NCBI GenBank assembly: GCA_037102815.1
Contig: BTPP01000003.1
Coordinates: 5,022,001-5,086,000 of the forward strand
DNA: 64,000 nt
Source: Neurospora intermedia
Taxonomy: Eukaryota > Ascomycota > Sordariomycetes > Sordariales > Sordariaceae
Direction of reading: 5' to 3'
In this document: piece after piece, positions 49,413 to 59,555 of the stretch
How the letters are laid out: the number at the start of each line of letters is the position of its first letter
How positions within the stretch are numbered: position 1 is the stretch's first letter
Program-made: the position numbers and the translations under genes
Notes under the pieces: generated by a model
Seen by the model: only the letters and a program-made list of their open reading frames with translations
What the model was told of the DNA's origin: nothing
The model's database searches: none

Positions 49413-52400
49413 TGTTAGAAACGTGCCGCAGCTCTTCAGATTGTCCAATTGCTTTTTTGTTTTTCTCCTTCGTTCGCTTGATGCCTCTCCCTCGGCGATG
49501 GGAAAGCCTCAGGGGTCCGCCCGGTTCGATGGGTTTGGGTCTGGGTCCTCTTTTGAGGATGCGGCTTGGCCGCCCGGCCCAGCGCCCTGGGTGGTTGGGG
49601 ACTTTAGTGGACGCGCCGAAGATCTCCAGGCACCAGGATTAGGAGGTTCGTTATTGTTCAGGGTGCTGGGTCCACCACGGTTGATACCGGTTGCGCACAG
49701 GGGACGTGAAGCTATTTCGGGATGTCGTGCTGGTATCGATGGCTTGGTATCGGGAAAACGAAGGAGTAGAACTAAAGTCCAGAAAACAAGAGAAGGGAAG
49801 GGGAAATGGAGAGCAGATGTCAGCAGTTAAGATAGGTACAAAGGAATGCTCAGCTCACTGCGTAACAGAGCCTTGCCCCGCGCGCAACAATCGAGGGCCA
49901 ACGGATTGATTTTCTAGCAGTGCCAGCGTCCTTGACGACCGTGGCTCTCCTCGGTTGGTGGCCCAGCTTGGTGGTTGATGGTTCGGCTCTAAGCCCAGGA
50001 ACGTCCAGTCAGCTTCTGCAGAGGCTGCAATCGCCTAGGTGAGACAGGGAGGGAACCCTAGTCACACTGCCGATGGTTCCCAAGCTAGGCAAGCTTCTCT
50101 CGGTGTTGACGCTAGGCCAGCTGGAAATGCAGGTCAGATAAGGTGTCATTCAAACCGGGGGTGGTGAGGCTGGAGTGCCGTTGCCGTTGCCGTTGCTCGC
50201 CATGTTCGAGTTTTCTGTTTGTTTGGGCGGATTTGACATTCCATTCTTTCATTTGAACTTTCAGTTGAACTCGCCCAAGACAGCGCAGTGTTGGCTGATT
50301 TAATGGTTAGGCATCATGGTTTTCAACTCGGAGCAGTGAGGAGGTGAAGATGGCGATGATGCCCAAGTTGAAAGTTTAGAGTTTAGTGCTCCTTCTGTTG
50401 GCTTCTGCTGGCAGTGCAGTGCTCGTCTGCAGTGGTGCCTGCTGCTTGTCGTCGACACTCGGGCAACCACGTTTTTTGGCAGGATGAAGGCGCGATGCGC
50501 ACATTCGCCAACCATTGCACAACTGCCACCGTGACTTGAACTGCATCTCCCCCACAATCTCAGCTGTCTTTGCCCCTTTCCCCCTGTCCCCTACTCTCGA
50601 CAGGCTCATTAGCAACATGTTTTGGTTTTGATGGCAGGAGCAGTGCTCAAATGCGCTTATTTGACTATCTCATTGGTACCTGATCTTCTGATACAATGCA
50701 GTACACCGAGCTAAGCAAAATCAAAGCCAACTCAAAACACCATTCATCTCAAACTCCAGCACCAATCGACTACTCCCGTCTGATTCACTGGTCAAGAACC
50801 AATGCTGATGCAGAGAAGAATGAAGCATCAAAGGCAGGTCCCTGTCTGCCGCTCCGGCCGCTGTGGGGAGTCTCGGGAGCCCGAGAGCACCGCCTCACAG
50901 TCATCACTCCCCTAAACCGTGAATCCACAAACAACCTTGTGATCCCCAAACAAACCCCAATAAATCACCCCCAGAACCCTGACCAACCACGACCCTGATA
51001 CCCCAAGAGGTTAAACTCGAAGGCCTTACAATAGAAACAGACCACTGTCAATGGCCAAAACCCGCTCAATGCTGGCGATCACTACCGTTACAGATTGGCG
51101 ACAACAACACGAGCTGAGTGATCACCCTTCATCACAGGCTCAGGGATTGTGAGGCGCTACAGCGGCTCGCCAACTCCGAGTTATGTGGACAAATATCCAC
51201 AATCGACCCTTGGAATACAACTTGCGACAATATAAACACCATACACTATGCCGGATTGCTCACCTTGTGGTATCATTTGAAGATATTAATAAGGGTGTCG
51301 ACGGATTTGGCCCGGAGGCCGTCCCCGGGACAGAGTGCAATGCTGACCCCAGCGTGCCCGGTGACATATTTCCCTTCTGGGTCCTTTCTCGTTGTTCCAG
51401 ACCGGTACGCTGTGGGAGTCGAGCCAAAACGGCATGGTCTCGATTTATTGATCAAAACATCTCATGTTTTGCGTTTCAATGCTGCTTTTCCATTTGCTCG
51501 TCTCACAGTTCAATGGAGGTTGGGCGACGTGAGACAGTTGTCGCTCCATGCAGACAGTTTTGCCGCCGTCGTCCACAGGCTGCATTGCACAGCCTCTATG
51601 CGACCTTCGACATTGATGAGGCACAGCAACACCGGCTACATGATAAAGCGTTGAACTCAATCGAGTTCGACCATGGTTCTCGGTTTGAAGAACAACAGTT
51701 GAAGTTCAAGAGAATAAGGTGCGGGAGATATCACAACGTCATAGGTAACTTATCTGTTAGGCACAGCCCTCTTCACATGGGTGATGACGGCGGAACTCGG
51801 AAGATCCGTCCATGCTCCGCAGAAGTCGAGAGTTCCTTGGGGTTGGATCCATTGACCTGTCCTGCCAAACAAAACCTAAGCAAAGCCGTGACCGTGGCGA
51901 TATCGAACTGGAGAGTTGAGGTGAAGTCCAAGTCCTACCTGTATCGTTATGTCCTATGTTTGATCACTTACCCAAATCCCATCCCCCTTTTCACCGAAGC
52001 TCAGCCACGGCCAGAAGGACCGCCCCTTAAATCCCAAAGCCTCTTAGTATGTCACGCACGCTTTGTTCGACGTGTCAGTTGCTCTGCAAGATTTCAAAAG
52101 CAGAGCGCAGCCAGTATCAAGATGACGAGGCGATGCTGTGAAATCGAGGCTTCAAGGTTGGGAAATGGTTTCCCGTCATCGTCGGTGCTCCTCCTTCGAA
52201 GCCCCATATTGCAATGCCGGCCCGCATGAACCGCAAGCATGGCCGGCAGCTGCCACAAGCACAGACCACAAAAGCAGACGCCAATCATCTGGCTCCACAC
52301 AGAATAACCGCGGCTTACATAATCCGCTGCAAAGATTTAACGACACACAAAACTTTTCCTGCGCAGAGTTTGGACTTGTCAGTTTCTCTTCCAACCAGTC

Positions 52401-53484
52401 TGCCCGACAACGACGACAGCGACAATGTACGATCAACACAACCTCCAATCCTGATCGAAAGTTCAGAATTGGGTGGCCAATGCTGCATCGCGCGGAGCAA
52501 GCCTGCGCTGTATTGCGATAGACTGCTCTGGGGAAAGGCCGCAATTGACGCTGACATGAAGTTATTTTATCTTTTCGGTCGTCTTTTGTCTTCCTGCCTC
52601 GGAACAGTCCGCAGCAGCACGGGCAAGCTAAGTCCCTCGACAACGGGTATGCAATGATGTGGCAATGGGTGGTAATAGCTCATTTGCGCTTCAATGCATT
52701 GCTCCTTCACATCAGATATCACAAGGTACGTTTCTGTCACTGCTGTTTTCCCGCACATAAACACATACACACACCCCATATATCCTGTGATGAGAGTAAT
52801 TTGCGATTGATGCTGCTATGGTGGGACCCTTTCGCCGGGTGTCCTATACCTGGTAGTAATTGATAGTATATTCTTACATATTCTGAGTTTATATTCCATA
52901 ACACCGTCATGTTATCGAGAGTAGAAGTTGCTTATTCTGTTGCTAACTTTCCAAAAGTTTTCTAGATGTTACTCTTTTCTCTTGAAGCTTGTGGTGGATG
53001 GTGTGGTTGGTCGAGGTAGTCGCTCGTCGAATATGGATTTTTTAGGACTCAAAATAAGATCACCTTGCAAATATTTGTGGTTCCAATTCTGCGAGACTGT
53101 TGTCCTTGTGACCGTGAAGCATAACTGATAACCCATCCAAAAGCTGAAGTCAACTGTCATGATCGCATGGACTCGTCCCGTACAGCAAAGGGCATAGCAA
53201 TATCAGCCCAATATTCAAATCTAATGTGGGTATATCCACGAATACCACACAGTCAATTATTATCCGTGAAGTGGCTGAACCTTGATCGAAACTTTCTTCT
53301 CCTAGGGTGTTCGTCATATGGTCATTATTTCGGTCTTCTTTACATGCCCATTTTTGCGAGAATGTTGATGAGCGTCAAAGGTATTTGGAGATGCCGAACG
53401 ACAGGTATCAACAAGCTACCATCGCATCAATATAAGCCCATCTACAACACGCTTTTTCAACAACATCGGACCATATCAGTTCAA
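49413..53484. other. Upstream region of phospholipase C, no other supported gene
   Basis: About 4 kb. The first ~350 nt next to the phospholipase C gene are open in its frame except for one TGA and may contain its true first exon or leader. A 348-codon plus-strand open frame at 51183-52229 is the longest unexplained frame in the window, but its codon use is unlike the firm genes and no domain is seen. The rest shows nothing clear. Confidence 0.5.
51183..52229 (+). CDS. Doubtful 348-codon ORF
   Basis: An ATG-started frame of 348 codons, long for chance. The translation is rich in Cys, Arg, His and Ser with no recognisable fold, membrane span or repeat. Third positions lack the preference for C seen in nearby genes. 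No splice extension was found. It could be a young or fast-changing gene, a former gene, or a chance frame. I lean to non-coding. Confidence 0.2.
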   Translation: MWTNIHNRPLEYNLRQYKHHTLCRIAHLVVSFEDINKGVDGFGPEAVPGTECNADPSVPGDIFPFWVLSRCSRPVRCGSRAKTAWSRFIDQNISCFAFQCCFSICSSHSSMEVGRRETVVAPCRQFCRRRPQAALHSLYATFDIDEAQQHRLHDKALNSIEFDHGSRFEEQQLKFKRIRCGRYHNVIGNLSVRHSPLHMGDDGGTRKIRPCSAEVESSLGLDPLTCPAKQNLSKAVTVAISNWRVEVKSKSYLYRYVLCLITYPNPIPLFTEAQPRPEGPPLKSQSLLVCHARFVRRVSCSARFQKQSAASIKMTRRCCEIEASRLGNGFPSSSVLLLRSPILQCRPA

Positions 53485-53576
53485 TCGGGTATGGTGTAGC
53501 GGTAACATCGTTGACTCTCACTTCTCAGGAGTGACTGCTCTCTCAACAGCCCCGGGTTCGACTCCCGGTATCCGAG
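53485..53576 (+). tRNA. tRNA-Glu (anticodon CUC) with 21-nt intron
   Basis: Acceptor strands TCGGGTA and TATCCGA pair with one G-U, with discriminator G at 53576. The D arm reads TGGTGTAGCGGTAACATC. The anticodon stem is GTTGA/TCAAC with loop CTCTCA; the anticodon CTC is at 53517-53519 and the intron spans 53521-53541 after position 37. The T arm is CCGGG-TTCGACT-CCCGG. A run of six T follows a few bases downstream as pol III terminator. Confidence 0.92.
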
Positions 53577-53851
53577 TCTCAATATTTTTTGGTAATTTTT
53601 TCCCCTCGTCATCTTCCACCATCCTCCTCCTTTTGCCTCTCTCTCTCTTCATTTCTTTCTTTTCCTACTTGCACTTCCAGTTTGATGTCTATCACTGTAG
53701 TGTTATATCCGTTGATACTTGAGTTGTCCAACCTCCAAACTCAGTCGGATTTCTTGGTGCTTTTCTCCCACACCGACTTACTTCAATCCGGAGCACTGTA
53801 GTCAAGAGGCTCAAGATTCATCACCTCAACCTTCTCGCGCATACGCGCTTC

Positions 53852-54800
53852 TCACCTCCCTCCCCTAGCGACACACAAATCCGTCCGAATAATCCACTTC
53901 TCGCCCGCCGTCACCTCCCTGCCCTCATGCAACATACAGTCATTCCCATGCTTATGCAGCAACAGCATACCCGTCTCCGGAGCTACGGCAATCGCTTCCT
54001 TTGCCACCTGGCGGTCGTGAGGGTAAAAGACGGTCTCGCCGCCCGTGCACCCTTCGCTGGCGGAGGTGAGATAGAGCAGTAAGGTCCAGGTCGTTTTGGC
54101 GGGGACTTGTTGTCGGTTTGGGCTCGGGGTATCGTCGGAGGGGGGGAGGGTAAGGGTGATTTTGTTTGAGTCGTCGTCTGCAGTGGGTGGTGTTAATGCG
54201 AGTGTGCAGGGGGAAATATAAAAAAAAAGGGGGGAAGAATATGATTAAGGGGAACGTACAATGGGCATCAAAAAACTGCCCCTTTGTGTATCGGTATATC
54301 CTGATGTTTGGGTTTAGGCCAATGACTTCACCACCCCTTATTCGTTTTTCCAGTCAGTCAGTCAGCCGGTAACTTTCCTCAAGCCGGCCGGGGACGGACA
54401 GACAGACAACTTACCACAAATGCTCCAACCCACCCCCCAAAACCGCCTCCTTCAATCCCGTCTCATACCACAACCTATCCGCAAACTTCTGGTCGTCAAT
54501 CTGGAACCGATCATTGACTCGCACCGCCATCCCCCGCTTGGGTTTCCCAGGCGTGGTGATCAGCGGGAGCGTGTTCAGGAAGGAGACGTAATCACGACAT
54601 AGAGATTTGGGGAAAAAGTTCCGGAGGACGACGACTTTGTCGTCCACGAGCGTGTCGAGGGTGAGGTCGGTGATGGGGAGAGAGGGCTTGAAGGGAGGCC
54701 AGGAGGGCGGGGCGCTGCTGGCGGGTGGTGCTGCTGCTGATGGTGTGGAAGCTTGAGCTGGCTTGCCATTGGTTGCTGGGGCTTTCTTTGGTTTGGGCAT
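53852..54800 (-). CDS. 2-oxoglutarate/Fe(II)-dependent dioxygenase (prolyl 4-hydroxylase-like)
   Basis: Three exons read leftward: 54415-54800, 54260-54336, 53852-54177, giving 262 aa. After a Pro/Ala/Ser-rich N-terminus, LTLDTLVDDKVVVLRNFFP begins a jelly-roll oxygenase domain. RIYRYTKGQFFDAHYDDD carries the iron-binding HxD pair (split by intron 2), GETVFYPHD is a core strand, and HGNDCMLHEGREVTAGEKW gives the distal His with basic residues downstream (KWIIRTD) for binding the 2-oxoglutarate carboxylate. The family hydroxylates prolines or other residues using O2; the substrate here is unknown. No signal peptide is evident, so a cytosolic or nuclear site is likely. Intron 1 ends in AATAAG, which gives the conserved LWGGEVIGLNPN join. 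It is divergent from the AIM11-like gene. Confidence 0.9.
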
Positions 54801-55693
54801 TTTGACTATGGGGTTTGGTTTCGATGGAGCGTTCTCTGGATGTGAGAGTTGAGCTGAGTTGTTGATGCGATCTGTTCTGTCGCTTTTCGGACGTGGGCCT
54901 TTGGGAATGGTGTCAGAATGTGGATTGCAGCTCGAAGGGTCCGGTCAATTGCGAATTGGATAACAGATGGAAGAGGCTGGAACTCAGGTTTACACACCGG
55001 ATCAACTAAGCCCGGTAAGATGTCGTGGATACTTGGTGGTGGTGATGTTAAGTTGCTGATGAGTGAGACAGGCCCAGACTTTCCCCACATTTTGGTACAT
55101 ATTGCCGTTCAGGGTTCAGGTGCCCCACGAAGCCTCACTGAGCGGGCGGGGCCGCGACATCAGCCCAAGCTGAACCTCCACGACCTGAACCTGAGATACA
55201 GATTTGAGCCTGCTCACAAGCCATAAGTTCACAGCGCAGACTCTGAGAAAATAGTCCAAGCTTGGAGGTCGTCTCCCCATCTCATCCCCGAAGACAGTAT
55301 CCGAAATACTGCACGACAGAGGAAAAACACTCCGTAGGGTTAGGGTTTGTACCTCTCTTTGGCGGAGATAAACCGCCAGCTGGTCCAAGCGCCAGTGCAT
55401 GCAAATCTGGGGCAGGCAGGCAGGCAGGCAGCGGAAACAACTTCCATCAAGAGGCATTGCAGACTGCAGGAACGACCGGGAACAGTGGACAGGCTTTTTC
55501 GTTGTATCCCGTCCCGGCTCAGTCACTTGCACGCAATCACTTCATCAGCCATCATCCACCTTGAGTTCCACTTTCGCTCCAAGCAATATCAGTGTCAACC
55601 CGTCTTCGCTGCTTCCGTTCCAACTCGCTCAGTCTTCTTCCAAGTTCACCAATCCCCCAGACCCCTTGCTTGGTAGACACACTCATTTTCAAG
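54801..55693. promoter_or_regulatory. Divergent promoter with a telomere-repeat-like box
   Basis: About 890 nt separate the oxygenase and AIM11-like starts, which face away from each other. It contains TAGGGTTAGGGTTT at 55335-55348 and a (GCAG)n run near 55417-55432. Both genes must have their control elements here. Confidence 0.6.
55335..55348 (+). repeat. Telomere-repeat box (TAGGGTTAGGGTTT)
   Basis: Fourteen bases match more than two units of the Neurospora telomere repeat TTAGGG without mismatch. The site is 346 nt upstream of the AIM11-like ATG. Such teloboxes bind Myb-type factors in other eukaryotes; binding here is inference. Confidence 0.75.
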
Positions 55694-56398
55694 ATGCCGA
55701 TTATCTCCAACCTCATCAGCAAACTGGTCTGGGCCGACGGTCAGCCTCCGCAATCCCCACAACAACAACAACAATCGACCCCCGCCGCACCGGTAGCAAC
55801 AACATCAACATCAACAACACAAACGCCCATCCCAGCTTCTACCAATGCCTCACCTTCATCCTCGTCAAACGTGGCACGCTACCCACCCGCACAGCAGTGG
55901 GAGGAACGTCCTTACCCGCCCATCTTCTCGGAGCGCTCCTTGAAGCAACTTGGCCTCTTCTTCGGCGGCGCCACCTTCTTCGCCCTCTCCGTCGCCGTCT
56001 CCCGGCGCGCCGTGGCCCGGCATCTCAAGGCCTCCAAAATGGAAATCTTTGCGCCCAACATGATAGCGGGCATGGCGCGACCCGGCAACATCAACTCAAA
56101 GGCCCCCCGAGACCCCATGGTCGCAGTTGAAGCGCTCAACCTGGCCACGCTCAACGTCATCAGCTTCGCTACCATGGCCGCCGGCGGCACCTGCTGGGCG
56201 TTTGACCTGTTGTCGGTGGAGGACCTGAGAAGGAAGGCGCGCAGGACGCTGTATGGCGGCACCGAGGCGAACCTGGACGAGGAGGCGGAGAGGGAGGTCG
56301 CTGAGTGGGTGGCCAAGACGTTGGGGATTGATTTGGAGAAGGCGGAGGAGGAGGCCAAGGGAAAGATGTTTGGCGAGGAGGCTGCTAAGAAGCCGTGA
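55694..56398 (+). CDS. aim11: AIM11-like mitochondrial membrane protein
   Basis: Single exon, 234 aa, like the fungal AIM11 family (altered inheritance of mitochondria 11), small proteins with two membrane spans. A Gln/Thr/Ser/Ala-rich N-terminal half is followed by WEERPYPPIFSERSLKQLGL, then a span in LGLFFGGATFFALSVAVSRR, the basic family signature around RRAVARHLKASK, and a second span in LATLNVISFATMAAGGTCWA. A charged helical tail (EAEREVAEWVAKTLGIDLEK) ends the protein. Yeast loss causes mitochondrial inheritance defects; the molecular role is unknown. The start at 55694 (CAAGATGCC) is preferred over in-frame codons further up because the family begins near this point. Confidence 0.85.
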   Translation: MPIISNLISKLVWADGQPPQSPQQQQQSTPAAPVATTSTSTTQTPIPASTNASPSSSSNVARYPPAQQWEERPYPPIFSERSLKQLGLFFGGATFFALSVAVSRRAVARHLKASKMEIFAPNMIAGMARPGNINSKAPRDPMVAVEALNLATLNVISFATMAAGGTCWAFDLLSVEDLRRKARRTLYGGTEANLDEEAEREVAEWVAKTLGIDLEKAEEEAKGKMFGEEAAKKP

Positions 56399-57865
56399 AT
56401 TGGTGGTCTCTGCAGCAGGAACAGCAAAGGAAGTTAACACTACTCAATGATACCCGACTTATCTTTCTTTATCCCCTCTCTTTTCTTCTTCTCTATCTGC
56501 ACAACGGGTTATTGAAAGACAGTTCGCTACCTGCACTCGTTTGTTTGCCTATAAATTTTCGGAGCTGTTCCCGCGGATGAGAAACATAGCCAATGGGACG
56601 TTTCCGGCTTCTCTCCCTTAAAATTCTTCCTCCCTGTCAACCTGTCTGTGTGTCTACCAATTCAAGAGTGTCAGGGAAGGTCAACAAGAACCAAGAACTA
56701 CGAAGCCCTCTCTTTGGCCTTTTCAGGGCTTTGTACACCAGAACCCCAAACCTCATGATATCGGCAAGACAAGGAAATAGAAAGTGGCATTTAATTAGCC
56801 TTGACAGACACCCTGAGTGCTCATGCATGCATTCTCAATCAGGAAACGAAACAACTGCAATATGTTCGCCGCCTGGCCCAGTGCACCAAACTGTTGTTGA
56901 ACGAACGAACGAACACAGCAAACGCAGGGAACGAACGATGAACTGGTGTTCTCGAACTCATGGTTTACACTTTGCGGTGAGTGTGTTGGATAGTTCTCTT
57001 CCTCTCTCTCCCCGCCTTCTACTTTTCTTATTTCTAATTTCCACATTTGGCCCCCTCCATCGGGTATTCTGCTGCCTACCACATGGCTCGCATGGTTTCC
57101 CAGTTTCCCTTGGAAGACCGTTTGTCTTGCAACACACACCCTTCCCATCTTCGCCATCCCTTGTACCTGGAAATTTCATCAATTGTGCTGCGAACTTGCA
57201 GCAAGGGGTCAACCGTTTGAGGTGGCTTTCTTTGGTGTCTGTTGGGAGTGTAACCGCGCTACCCGCCACTCGCGCCGCAACCGCGTAACAGAGTCTACAC
57301 ACATAATCATGTTATGATATTGGACATGATCCGGATATGGTATGGCATGCGCATGTATGTCCCGATCCAGACTTAGTCCCGAACGTCTTTCAGATGCTTA
57401 TCACGAATTGGGGAATCAACTGCTTAATAGCAATTCGTGATTACGGTTCACGGCAGAAAGCCAGATGCCTAGGGACGCCCTCCCGACGCAGCGACACAGC
57501 CAAGCACTGAGTTGGCTGTCTGTTCCCTGAATCACCAGATCGACAAACGGTGTGTGTGTGCGTGTGTGACGACGCTTTGACTGATGTTGCTCTGCTCTGG
57601 GCGTCGAGAGTCTCTCAAGTCCGATGGTCTTTGTCTGTTTATTTCCATATCTTGTTGCTCATTTCTTGACGATGTTATTCCATGACTATTCTTGATCTTT
57701 AAAGATCTCCTCGCCGTGTCCATCTATTTTCTGATCGGGTCCATCCACCTTCTTAATCATCTCCATTTCTATCCTCACAACCAACAGTCCCCCTCCAAAC
57801 CGTTTACCCACACCCCCTTCCAAACCCAAATTATTTCCAATATCCTCACCACTTCCAACATCACA
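56399..57865. other. Intergenic, promoter of the Ser-tract gene
   Basis: About 1.5 kb, beginning with the 3' end of the AIM11-like transcript. A 231-codon plus-strand frame (56593-57288) has no recognised domain. A GT run is near 57551-57567. The last 200 nt are CT-rich and probably leader of the next gene. Confidence 0.5.
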
Positions 57866-59370
57866 ATGTCAACAACAATCCCAACCTACCGCTACCAATA
57901 CCGCCCTTCCTTCTCCCAACCCTCCGGCTTCAGCTTTAGCCTGTCTCCCCCAAGAAACACTTTACTCCCCCACCACCACCTCGAATCCCCCACCAACATC
58001 TTCCTCCCAGCTTCCAATTCCTCAGTCAAAGATAAGCTTATTGTCCGGCAAGTGGGTGGGCCGGGGGATAACCACGTCCAATGGGTATCCAAATCCGACA
58101 TCATTCCTTATCCTTCTTCCGCAGACAGTGACGAAGAAGAGTCATCCTCCTCCTCCTCCTCCTCCTCCTCCTCCTCCTCCTCCTCCTCCTCCTCCTCCTC
58201 CTCCTCCTCCTCTATTGATTTTGGTGTTGGCGAAACCCAAATGATGAAGACATTATTAAAAAGCTACACCTCCCCAATCCACGGCATCGTGCATACAGCA
58301 AACTGGGCCAACGACGTGGGCGATCGACTCTGGTTGAGGAGCGATCAACCCATCATCAAGGGGAGGAGGAGTGTACCGGTGGTGAATTTGGATAAGGGTG
58401 TTAGTGGGGAGGTTTGGTACGTCCCCCCCCCCTTTCGTTTTGCCTTTCTCCTCTCTCTCTCTCACACACACACACATAAAAGTGAAGAGAAACAAAATGT
58501 TGAGAAAATCAGGAGGACTGAACTGACTGACTGACAAAACTACCAACCAGTATATCCTCAGTAAACTGGTACCCCCAAAAACGCAAACTTTTTGGCTGTG
58601 GCACGAACGCACTGTCCATCATCTTCATCGGGGCAGAGTACCGCCAACAACAACGACAACGACGTGGTGGTGGTGGTGGTGGCGAAAATGAACCCTTTAG
58701 GATGTGTATAACACAGGGCCAGGAAGGAGGGATGATCGAACTAGTCTCCCTAAAAGAGCTGGGCTCGACGACGTGCTGCTTTGAGGACGTCAAGTCCAAG
58801 TCCAAGTCCAAGTCCACCAAGCCTAAGTCTCTCCTGCCTAATCAGCACAACAAACCAAGTATACCACCAATAAGAAGGAAAATCGAAACCCATGATATCA
58901 TCACATCGAGTTCAACGAAAGGGCCTACGGTATTTGGAGAAGACAACAGCAAAAGCAAAAGCATGGATGATGCTGCTGACAACGACGACGACGACGACGA
59001 CGACGATAATCTCAGCCATGCCTCCTTCGCGAGCTCAACCAAGGGAAAAGTAGCGCTGGATCTGGTAGCGCGGAGTCTATCGATTTTCAACTTCAATGCT
59101 GCAATGTTGGATTTGGCTGTGTTGTCTAATCAGAGTATGGGCATGGGTATGGATTGGTTCAATGGGAACACAGTGAATGAACCGCCGGAGGAGTCGGATG
59201 AGAGTGACGAGGAGGATGAGGACGGTGAAGAGGAGAAGGTCTGGAGTGATTGTGAGTCACAGTACTCTGAAAGGCAGTCGGTGATCGAAGGCCAGGATGA
59301 GGATCAGTATGAGGGGAGTCGAGTAGAAGACAGCGGGAGTGGTGGTGATGCAGCAAGTCCAATGGAGTGA
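57866..59370 (+). CDS. Unknown protein with Ser and Asp tracts
   Basis: Two exons (57866-58416, 58551-59370) encode 456 aa. I do not recognise it. A basic, aromatic N-terminus (YRYQYRPSFSQPSGFSFSL) leads to a segment KLIVRQVGGPGDNHVQWVSK, then a tract of 24 Ser, and a conserved-looking block (SPIHGIVHTANWANDVGDRL ... VSGEVCISSVNWYPQKRKLFGCG) that crosses the intron. The second half is low complexity: SKSKSKS, KSKSM, a run of Asp, and an acidic end (SDESDEEDEDGEEEKVWSD). The model rests on the donor TTTG|GTACGT and acceptor AACCAG, which keep the frame. It is convergent with the RdRP gene, with only 185 nt between the stop codons. Confidence 0.72.
58145..58210 (+). repeat. (TCC)22 microsatellite coding poly-Ser
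   Basis: Twenty-two uninterrupted TCC codons, flanked by TCA and TCT, give a 24-residue Ser tract. Use of a single codon shows recent slippage rather than long-term selection, so length should vary among strains. Confidence 0.95.
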
Positions 59371-59555
59371 TAGGTCGATATCAGAGTTTTGAAGGCAAGC
59401 ATAATCAAATTACATTACTACCAATCCTAAAGCACTGCTGAAAACCTGAACTAACTCAACGATAGGCCCTAAAATACTTCAAGTACGATTCAAAGGCTAA
59501 CAATCAATAGGTAAGCACTTGAAACTGAATGTGGTACCAGTGGTCTCAACGAGCC

